NCBI GenBank assembly: GCA_016783505.1
Contig: JADHWK010000071.1
Coordinates: 1 to 9,747, forward strand
Direction: 5' to 3'
Length of the DNA stretch: 9,747 nucleotides
Source of the DNA: Candidatus Zhuqueibacterota bacterium
GTDB taxonomy: Bacteria; BS750m-G25
A program made the position numbers and the translations under genes. Under the pieces are notes generated by a model. It did not search any database. It was not told where the DNA came from and was given only the letters and a program-made list of their open reading frames with translations. Below are positions 1-5,816 of the stretch, in pieces; position 1 is the first letter of the stretch; each line of letters opens with the position of its first letter.

Positions 1-625
1 CTCCGGTGACCAAGTTGAAGACACCAGGGGAAAGGTTCAGTTCCTCAGACAGCTCGGCGATTTTGATCCCCACCAAGGTGCTGTATTCTGAGGGCTTGAA
101 GATGACCGGGCATCCAGTCACCAGGGCCGGAAAGATGGATCCTATTGGGAGGCCGAAGGGATAGTTCCACGGGGAGATGACGGCAAAGGGCCCTAAAGGC
201 TCCAGTTCAAGGATGCCCCTCTTGCCCCAGAACAGCGGCTGATAATACCTTACCCTTCTGGGGCGTAGCAAGGAAGGGGCTTTCTTGCAGTAATAGCGGA
301 TCAGGGCCACCACCCCGAAGATCTCGCTGGCGTAGGCCTCAACGAGGGGTTTCCCCATCTCCTGGGTTATCAGCCGGGCGATTTCATCGCTCCGATCAAT
401 GATAATCCGGGACAATCCCTTAAGCTTTTCAACCCTTCCCCTCACCCCCAGATCCCGCCACCCAGGAAAGGCCCCCCAGGCCGCCTCCACCGCTTGGTTG
501 ACCAACCCCTGATCGGCGCAGGGAAAGCTCCCGATATTTTCTAAACTCGCAGGATTCACCGATGCCAAAGTCCTGGCTTCCGGGGACATAGCCACCCACT
601 GACCGTTGATGAACATTTTCTCCAT
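1..625 (-). CDS. NAD(P)-dependent aldehyde dehydrogenase, N-terminal part (3' end outside window)
   Basis: Cytosolic aldehyde dehydrogenase superfamily enzyme that oxidises an aldehyde to the carboxylic acid with NAD(P)+. Only the first 208 residues are in the window. Seen: EMGKPL at 89-94, EPLGPFAVISPWNYPF at about 142-157 with the Asn of PWNYP (N154) that helps form the oxyanion hole, the cofactor-binding KPSE at 177-180, and GVFNLVTG at 201-208 in the Rossmann fold. The catalytic Cys and general-base Glu lie beyond base 1. The layout resembles succinate-semialdehyde or broad-range ALDHs, but the substrate cannot be fixed from this half. I chose ATG 625, which gives the usual MEKMFINGQW opening; ATG 616 is an alternative with GGAG just 3 bases upstream. 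Base composition is GC-richer than the genes at 815-5530, so this looks like a core gene at the edge of an accessory stretch. Confidence 0.9.
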   Translation of the reverse strand, partial: MEKMFINGQWVAMSPEARTLASVNPASLENIGSFPCADQGLVNQAVEAAWGAFPGWRDLGVRGRVEKLKGLSRIIIDRSDEIARLITQEMGKPLVEAYASEIFGVVALIRYYCKKAPSLLRPRRVRYYQPLFWGKRGILELEPLGPFAVISPWNYPFGLPIGSIFPALVTGCPVIFKPSEYSTLVGIKIAELSEELNLSPGVFNLVTG

Positions 626-814
626 GGATCAAAAATAATAGACGCCTCTCAGTTGGCGGATTAATCTCCTATCTTTATTATCATCCATACCTTATTAGCA
701 GATAATGTAAATTGTTTATAATTTGTTATCACCAATTTAGCCTAGCGTCCTAAAACTAAAAGAAGTTGCCTAAGGTAATTTGGGCGAAGTAAAACAGAAG
801 CAGTATAGCCCGGA

Positions 815-1753
815 TTAACCGCCGTTACCATTTGACCTATCTCCTTTTTGGGGAAAAGATTTTCTAATAGCTATATTGACAGTACCTTCCGGAGATTGAT
901 AAAATTCAGATGATAGAGATCCACTTCTGTTCATAAAGCTAATACCTAAAGTTGCACCTACATATTTATTTGCTACAATGCTGGGTTTAGCATTAATGGA
1001 ACATCCTAGCGGAGCTTGTTCTACGCCTTTGGGAACCACATAGGTCTCAACAAAATTATGAAGTTCCTCAAAAGCGCATTGAGCTAATTCTATTCCAAAA
1101 ATCCTTTTGTCGAAGGAAAAATTTTTAGGAGACTTTGTCTCAGGATTGTCGGGCAATAAAACTTCTAATTCATTAGGAATATTAATCTGATAAGAGACAA
1201 TACATTGTCGTGCCAACACATCATAATGTTGATCTATATCTCTATAATCAATTAATTTTTTCCCAAATTCATTCCAAAAATGCATTAATGCTGTCTTAAC
1301 ATCAGATGGAATTTTTTTAACCCAAACCCTTTCGCGGTTACTTTGTAATGATTTCATAACATCGCGTATACTTTTAGGAGCATTTGTTATTCCTTCTTTT
1401 AAAAACCAAAGTCGTAAAACGGCATTCATCATTAATCGTAAATTGACGAATGTTGAAGTCAATTCGAAAATAAGTTCGTTAACTTGAGGTGCCCAAACCA
1501 TAACTTGATGAGATTTAACATTAAGACCTTTAGAACAACGTGCTAAAATCTCTAAAATTTGGGCTTTGATCTCATAAATTCTTTCAAGACGATATAGCAC
1601 AGCATCAGCACGATTAAGAACGATATTAGCTCCTTCTCGGAGAGGCAACAAATCTTTTAGTTCTAAATGTTTCAGTTTACCTGGTTCAATATTTATATAA
1701 AAACTAGTACGTTGAAATAAATTAAGTGAATTTAATCTTTTGGAGTCGTACAT
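815..1753 (-). CDS. Hypothetical helical protein, possible HEPN-like fold (312 aa)
   Basis: Not recognised as a named family. The protein is soluble (no signal peptide or membrane segment), rich in predicted helices from about 35 to 240, with a more polar, possibly beta-containing C-terminus ending in a Gly/Asn tail. Residues 165-180 include KLIDYRDIDQHYDVL, in which R171 and H176 form an R-x4-H with Asp directly after the Arg. This is the arrangement used by HEPN-domain ribonucleases and nucleotide-binding HEPN proteins, but a single six-residue match is weak evidence. The start is well supported: AGAGGA lies 6 bases upstream of ATG 1753. The gene is AT-rich compared with the flanking enzyme genes and follows the protease-TPR gene on the same strand after a 146-base gap. 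Its job is unknown; a housekeeping role seems unlikely given the accessory setting. Confidence 0.8.
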   Translation of the reverse strand: MYDSKRLNSLNLFQRTSFYINIEPGKLKHLELKDLLPLREGANIVLNRADAVLYRLERIYEIKAQILEILARCSKGLNVKSHQVMVWAPQVNELIFELTSTFVNLRLMMNAVLRLWFLKEGITNAPKSIRDVMKSLQSNRERVWVKKIPSDVKTALMHFWNEFGKKLIDYRDIDQHYDVLARQCIVSYQINIPNELEVLLPDNPETKSPKNFSFDKRIFGIELAQCAFEELHNFVETYVVPKGVEQAPLGCSINAKPSIVANKYVGATLGISFMNRSGSLSSEFYQSPEGTVNIAIRKSFPQKGDRSNGNGG

Positions 1754-1899
1754 TATATTTCCTCTTTTTATTTAGACAATAGCTGTAAGCGTTTCAAGCA
1801 TAAAAGTGGTTTCTACGAAAAATAAATTTAAGTGATTGCCCAGAGTCACAAAATTCTTATTCATTGTTAGGTAGCGATAGTTGATCATTTCCTTCTGCC

Positions 1900-3447
1900 T
1901 TATTTGTATATCTGATTAAACAACTCGTTAGCTAATTCTTTGTCCAGTTCTTTGAGAATTTTATACACATCTAAGGCAGAGCCCTTATTACCAATTATTA
2001 TATAAAGTAAGCCAAGAACGAAATGTGCCTCGGCATAATCTGGTTTGATGCGTATCGCCTGTTTGTTAGCTTTAATCCCTTCAGTATAGCGTTCAAGACC
2101 AATATAAGCCTTACCCAGAACATAGTGTGCCTCAGCATAATCGGGATTGATACGGATTGCCTGCTTGCAGGCTTCAATCGCTTCTTGGTGACTCCCAATT
2201 TCGCCATAAGTCGCTCCCAAAAAGTAGTGGGCCTCACTAACATCGGGCTTTATGTGGATTGCCTGTTTATAGGCTTCTATCTCTTCCTGGTGGCGTTTGA
2301 GTCCGGCATAAGCTATGCCCAGAGACATGTAGGCTTCGAAATTTTCGGGATTAATGCGGACGGCCTGCTTGCAGGCTTCAAGCCCCTCTGTGTAACATTC
2401 AAGTAATAAATAAGCTAAACCCAGACAACTATACGCATAGTCATCGTCTGGTTTAATGCGGATGGCCTGCTTGCAGGCTTCAATCGCTTCAGCGAAATAT
2501 CTAAGTTTTAAATAAGCAAAACCCAGACTACTATACGCATAGGCATGGTCTGGTTTTATGCGGAGTGTCTGCTTGAAGGCTTCAATAGCTTCTGTATAAT
2601 AACAAAGTTCGAGGTTGCAATCCCCTATTTTGGAATAGGCTTCAGCGTAGCGTGGGTTTTTCTTGACCGCCTTTTCAAAATAAGGAAGGGCTTTCTCATA
2701 ATCTTCTATCCAGTAGAATTTTAATCCCGTTAAGTAAAGCCCTTCCGCCGAAGCAAGCCATTCATCTTTATTCCATGCTTCCCATTCAGCTAGGGTTTTT
2801 CCTTTACTAGGTGTAAGTTTTGCTACCCTTTCACCTGGAATGGCGAAGTTCAGATTTTGCCCTTCAACTATTTGAAACGTTGCAACCCCAATGACTTCCC
2901 CTTGCATATTAACTACAGGGCTACCGCTTGAACCAGAAGATATAGATGCTGTAATCTGAATAATCTTTCCAAATGCGGGAATCTCACGAACAGCCGACAC
3001 AATGCCATCGGATACCGTTCTCTCAAGCCCTAATGGGCTGCCAATAACAATGACTCGTTCTCCTACTTCAGGGATAGAAGTACTTACTGTCAAAGGACGT
3101 ACGATTTTCAGAGGAATATCTACCGAGACCCGCATAATATCGCCTTCCTTGTCCTCTGCTAAAATCTGCGTGATAGGGTAAACTTTGCCCTGTGCCGTCT
3201 TTATCTCGGCACGGCTGGCACCTTGAAGCACATGCCAATTGGTGATAATATCTCCGTCCTTGCTGATAAAAAAACCGCTTCCCTGACCGAGAAATTCTCC
3301 TTCATCGTCGTATGTTATAATTACGACAGTGGATGGCTCAATCTTTTTGATAATCTCTGGCAAATATTCCTGTGCCAGCGTTGAGGAAACAACCACGATA
3401 CAGAAAAGAAAGGTCATCCACAATACCAAGAACCGATGTTTAATCAT
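1900..3447 (-). CDS. Secreted trypsin-like (HtrA-type) serine protease with eight C-terminal TPRs
   Basis: Probable periplasmic or exported serine protease of the trypsin/HtrA fold. Numbering from ATG 3447: residues 1-25 are a signal peptide (MIKHR, then a long hydrophobic run, cleavage after STLA). The protease domain spans about 30-215, with catalytic His72 in TNWHVL, Asp103 in EGDIM and Ser174 in GSSGSPV. The His-Asp spacing of 31 is close to that of DegP. A short linker leads to eight consecutive 34-residue tetratricopeptide repeats at 234-505. No PDZ domain is present; the TPRs occupy the position PDZ domains take in HtrA, so they may serve for substrate or partner docking (inference). 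ATG 3447 has GGAG 8 bases upstream, whereas the in-frame ATG 3462 has no such site, so I prefer the shorter form (515 aa). The natural substrate is not evident. Confidence 0.92.
   Translation of the reverse strand: MIKHRFLVLWMTFLFCIVVVSSTLAQEYLPEIIKKIEPSTVVIITYDDEGEFLGQGSGFFISKDGDIITNWHVLQGASRAEIKTAQGKVYPITQILAEDKEGDIMRVSVDIPLKIVRPLTVSTSIPEVGERVIVIGSPLGLERTVSDGIVSAVREIPAFGKIIQITASISSGSSGSPVVNMQGEVIGVATFQIVEGQNLNFAIPGERVAKLTPSKGKTLAEWEAWNKDEWLASAEGLYLTGLKFYWIEDYEKALPYFEKAVKKNPRYAEAYSKIGDCNLELCYYTEAIEAFKQTLRIKPDHAYAYSSLGFAYLKLRYFAEAIEACKQAIRIKPDDDYAYSCLGLAYLLLECYTEGLEACKQAVRINPENFEAYMSLGIAYAGLKRHQEEIEAYKQAIHIKPDVSEAHYFLGATYGEIGSHQEAIEACKQAIRINPDYAEAHYVLGKAYIGLERYTEGIKANKQAIRIKPDYAEAHFVLGLLYIIIGNKGSALDVYKILKELDKELANELFNQIYK
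1933..2748 (-). repeat. Eight 102-bp TPR-coding repeats
   Basis: The eight TPR units of the protease gene form a DNA repeat with a 102-bp period. Conservation is highest around the EACKQAIRIKPD segment. An identical 14-base palindrome, GCCTGCTTGCAGGC on the plus strand, occurs at 2159-2172, 2363-2376 and 2465-2478. These are spaced 204 and 102 bp apart and encode EACKQA. The near-identical units suggest recent internal duplication or homogenisation, so unit number may vary between strains. Confidence 0.85.
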
Positions 3448-3504
3448 AGTTTCAACTCCCATAAGTATTTTCGTCTAACCGGAGACATTAGACGCAGCGC
3501 GGTT

Positions 3505-3533
3505 ATTATCCCGGAATGAAATGATAGACTCAG
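3505..3533 (-). promoter_or_regulatory. Candidate promoter of the protease-TPR gene
   Basis: On the minus strand CTGAGT (3528-3533) and GATAAT (3505-3510) are separated by 17 bases. The -10 matches the sigma-70 consensus at 5 of 6 positions, the -35 at only 3 of 6. The site lies 58 bases upstream of the chosen start. This is a sequence match only. FCB bacteria often use a different promoter consensus. Confidence 0.25.
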
Positions 3534-3577
3534 TAATTTCGATGATCGTGTTCAGTTAAAGGTAATGTAGCCAAGCG

Positions 3578-3720
3578 CTTTGGCGGCCATTCTATTCCAA
3601 CACCCGAACCATAATCTCCTTTTTACTTTAGCTATGCCTTTCGGGGCGATGAAACCATATCACCCCTTCACAAACTGATTCACAAAATATTCCGGGTTCA
3701 GTGCCTCCCCGGTGGCGTGC
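3578..3720 (-). repeat. Second copy of the peptidase gene 3' end and its downstream flank
   Basis: This is a direct repeat of 5668-5816. Bases 3667-3720 match 5763-5816 at 53 of 54 positions (difference at 3702, T versus G). The segment beyond the stop codon, down to about 3578, is still alignable but much more diverged; the CATTCTATTCCA block is shared at 3588-3599 and 5678-5689. The two copies flank the AlbA_2 gene. The likeness ends abruptly at 3721. Confidence 0.85.
3660..3719 (-). pseudogene. Orphan C-terminal fragment of an M3-type peptidase gene
   Basis: Read on the minus strand this segment encodes HATGEALNPEYFVNQFVKG and a TGA stop. These are the last 19 residues of the intact peptidase encoded at 5756-7444, differing only in the final residue (Gly instead of Arg). 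Upstream in frame there are only three unrelated codons before a TAG, so no functional peptidase is encoded here. It is either a displaced 3' end left by integration or the last piece of a deleted tandem copy. Confidence 0.8.
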
Positions 3721-3958
3721 TTGCGCACCTACTACGACGCGCCCAACCACCGCTTCGCTCCTGCCAACAACACCACCGCCACCACCGAAAGTAGCATCAT
3801 TCTGACACAGTCAGATTGCACTTAGGACAAACTTGAGACAAATTCATGAACTGATTACTTTAATTCATGATAGTGAGTTCTATCGAATAGGCAGTTTGTA
3901 CTAAATTTTTCGGCCCCGTATTCATTGCGAATCATTGCTTTATTGTCTTATCGCTAAA
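3721..3958. other. Intergenic stretch with a GC-rich patch; no gene seen
   Basis: Bases 3721 to about 3800 form a GC-rich patch that contrasts with the AT-rich sequence around it and begins exactly where the peptidase-tail repeat ends. The remainder, to 3958, is AT-rich and has stops in all frames. It carries a 9-base direct repeat, AATTCATGA, at about 3840 and 3862. I find no convincing ORF, RNA or transposase remnant here. Confidence 0.5.
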
Positions 3959-4042
3959 CGACTTAATTACGCACTTAGTTACTCACTTAGTTACTCACTT
4001 AGTTACTCACTTAGTTATTGACTTGGTTACTCACTTGGTTAA
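3959..4042 (-). repeat. 12-bp tandem repeat across the AlbA_2 gene stop codon
   Basis: Seven 12-bp units lie head to tail, with starts at 3959, 3971, 3983, 3995, 4007, 4019 and 4031. The plus-strand consensus is TCACTTAGTTAC; the outer units have one to four changes. In the minus-strand reading frame the unit encodes V-T-K-stop. The first unit (4031-4042) encodes the gene's final L-T-K and its TGA. Units at 4007, 3995 and 3983 repeat the in-frame TGA, while the units at 4019 and 3971 have sense codons (TCA, TGC) at that position. Confidence 0.9.
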
Positions 4043-5530
4043 CTTTAAAAATTCGAGTCCTTTCGGTGTAGTTCGATATTTTTGGTTTTGACTCCTTGGC
4101 TTGTCGAGAATTGTTAATTCTAAATAACCTTCTTTTATCAGTGGTAGAATATTTACCTTAAAATTTTTTGTCTGATTTGTTAGCCCGAGCATATTCAATA
4201 CTTCTGATCTCTTTTTGGGCTGGATACATGCATTTAAAATTGTCATTCTTTTATCTTCAACTTGGGCCTCAACTTGGGCCTCAACTTGGGCTTTAGGATG
4301 AATTTTTAAAATGGTTATAAAAAAGGTACGGTCATCATCTGTTTGAAAAATGGGTTTCGGGGAAACATTTCTCTTCATTGCTTGCCTTATTTTCGGAAAA
4401 CCTGTGCCTCTGCCTTCAGTAAGATGCAGTTCTTTGAGAAAATCTCCGATGCGCCGGTTGCGATATTTTCTGGCAGTAACATTCTCATCCATCAAATTAT
4501 CTTTGTTAAGAGGAGGTAGGGGACCTGGGTAACTGATAATCTCAATCCGATTAGAAAATACCCGCACCTCAACTGGAGAATCATCCTGATAACTGCGGTG
4601 GTAAACTGCGTTCACAAGAGACTCTTCAATGGCTTCGTAAGGAAAATTGAAGAAACGAATGGCTTCAGCCTGAGCGGGAACTTTACGAACCGATTCAGAC
4701 ATAATATTGTTCTTCAGATAGGTTAAAGCAGATCTAACTTGTTGTTGAATTGGTCCGGTAAATGTTTTCTCGATTAAACTGTCGCCAATCTCATCTTGAA
4801 ATTCAACGATATCAATTTTTGCGCCCTGGAAAAAGCTTTCTGGATGTTCATTGAAAAAAAGTAATCCAACATTTTTAGGTTTTAAGTATTCATTTGATCC
4901 TTCAACTATATTCATTCGACGGCAAAGATCAGGGAAAGGTAACTTTGTGGATTCAGATAATAATTCACTCCCAATTTCTGCAAGATGGGATTGAATCAAG
5001 GTCAGGTTCAAATCTGTTATCTCAGCGTGATGATTTATTTGGTCATCAAAAGGAATTTGATTTGCCATCGACAGAAGTTCACGTTCTTCTTCGCTGCTAG
5101 CTTTTTTTGTAATAGAATAACGTCTGATATATGGAAAATAATTAGACCCTTTTGAAAGTCTTTCTGGTGCTTTGTAGGGTCGGTTGGCACCTCCGGGCAC
5201 CCATATGATCATTACTGGTTTATCCTGAAAATCAATCGGTTCAATAATAGGAAAATATTTGGGTCTTAATTTATGACAATGTTGAACCAGTTCTTTTTGA
5301 ATTACATCAATCTTTTTCAGGGGAATTCCCACTGGCGGTAAAACGGGACGCCCACTATCCTCTTCAATCCCAAGAACAACATAACCGCCGCCCCAATTAT
5401 TAAAATCATTAGCGAAGGCACATATACTGTGCAATACTTTAATGGGATTCCAATCCTTCTTGAACTCAATCCTCTCCCATTCAACGGTTCTGCCGTTTAT
5501 CAATTCATTAATATTCACAGGGAGGGCCAT
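4031..5530 (-). CDS. AlbA_2 (Schlafen-like) DNA-binding domain / GHKL ATPase-like protein with winged-helix C-terminus
   Basis: Probable cytosolic DNA-binding regulator of the group often labelled RecG-like or putative transcriptional regulator; no helicase motifs are present. Numbering from ATG 5530 (499 aa): an AlbA_2 domain at about 10-125 includes EFKK (22-25) and WGGGYVVLGI (46-55). A middle region leads to a HATPase_c_4-type GHKL-like domain at about 290-410, with an N-box-like EESLVNAVYHRSY (302-314) and GRGTGFPKI (373-381). Three AQVE repeats form a linker (414-425), followed by a winged-helix-like domain at about 428-490 that ends in a basic tail. ATG 5530 has AAGGAG 11 bases upstream; GTG 5551 would add seven residues but has poor spacing. 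Similar proteins act as regulators, and some occur near defence genes, but no target is visible here. The gene is AT-rich and bracketed by the peptidase-tail direct repeats, which suggests acquisition by transfer. Confidence 0.88.
   Translation of the reverse strand: MALPVNINELINGRTVEWERIEFKKDWNPIKVLHSICAFANDFNNWGGGYVVLGIEEDSGRPVLPPVGIPLKKIDVIQKELVQHCHKLRPKYFPIIEPIDFQDKPVMIIWVPGGANRPYKAPERLSKGSNYFPYIRRYSITKKASSEEERELLSMANQIPFDDQINHHAEITDLNLTLIQSHLAEIGSELLSESTKLPFPDLCRRMNIVEGSNEYLKPKNVGLLFFNEHPESFFQGAKIDIVEFQDEIGDSLIEKTFTGPIQQQVRSALTYLKNNIMSESVRKVPAQAEAIRFFNFPYEAIEESLVNAVYHRSYQDDSPVEVRVFSNRIEIISYPGPLPPLNKDNLMDENVTARKYRNRRIGDFLKELHLTEGRGTGFPKIRQAMKRNVSPKPIFQTDDDRTFFITILKIHPKAQVEAQVEAQVEDKRMTILNACIQPKKRSEVLNMLGLTNQTKNFKVNILPLIKEGYLELTILDKPRSQNQKYRTTPKGLEFLKLTK
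4256..4291 (-). repeat. Three in-frame 12-bp repeats encoding AQVE
   Basis: Three 12-bp units, CTCAACTTGGGC on the plus strand (first base T in the first unit), encode AQVEAQVEAQVE between the GHKL-like and winged-helix domains. Short Gln/Val-rich repeats of this kind are commonly seen at this hinge in the protein family. Copy-number change would lengthen or shorten the linker without breaking the frame. Confidence 0.9.
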
Positions 5531-5592
5531 AAGCCGATAATCTCCTTCCACAATCCTTACGTAAGAGTCTTTCTTACTGTTTTTAATAAAAA

Positions 5593-5622
5593 GACTACAT
5601 CACTTTATTGCTCGCAATGACA
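5593..5622 (-). repeat. Degenerate CATTGCGAG-type interspersed repeat
   Basis: On the minus strand the segment reads TGTCATTGCGAGCAATAAAG followed by TGATGTAGTC. It resembles the widespread intergenic repeat TGTCATTGCGAGC-GAAGCGAAGCAATC found in many bacterial genomes, here in a decayed form. ATTGC-TC-GCAAT at 5607-5618 forms a small inverted repeat. It lies just upstream of the AlbA_2 gene. Confidence 0.5.
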
Positions 5623-5667
5623 TGTAAGCCTAATAAAGTTTTTATATAACAATCTACTATACAATAA

Positions 5668-5816
5668 CTTTAACGAACATTCTATTCCATTCGGAACACC
5701 TAAACCTTAACCGCACTTCTACCCTAGCCCCTTCTTTCGTGGAGATGAGATCCTATCATCTTTTCACAAACTGATTCACAAAATATTCCGGGTTCAGGGC
5801 CTCCCCGGTGGCGTGC
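5668..5816 (-). repeat. Direct-repeat copy at the intact peptidase gene 3' end
   Basis: This is the partner of the repeat at 3578-3720. It covers the last 61 bases of the intact peptidase gene, its TGA and about 88 bases of downstream sequence. The coding part is nearly identical between copies while the downstream part is strongly diverged. Confidence 0.85.

Noticed and set aside
429-632. 67-codon frame overlapping the start of the aldehyde dehydrogenase gene
   Set aside because: It is out of frame with clear dehydrogenase coding sequence, is Gly/Arg-rich as expected of a shadow frame, and starts at TTG.
1771-1800. TTGAAA and TAAATA with 17-base spacing before the 312-aa protein gene
   Set aside because: The -10 is a poor match and so near the ribosome site that transcription would begin within it.
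2023-2406. Plus-strand ORF opposite the TPR region
   Set aside because: It is antisense to a well-supported TPR array with clear 34-residue periodicity. Its length follows from the repetitive codons on the other strand and it has no family-like motif.
3729-3830. Short minus-strand ORF with a hydrophobic run (MLLSVVAVVLLAG) in the GC-rich patch
   Set aside because: It is under 35 codons, has no ribosome binding site, and is produced by a run of ACC/GCC triplets on the other strand. Not enough to call a leader or membrane peptide.
3959-4042. Possible CRISPR-like array
   Set aside because: The units are 12-bp direct tandem repeats with no spacers and no cas genes nearby.
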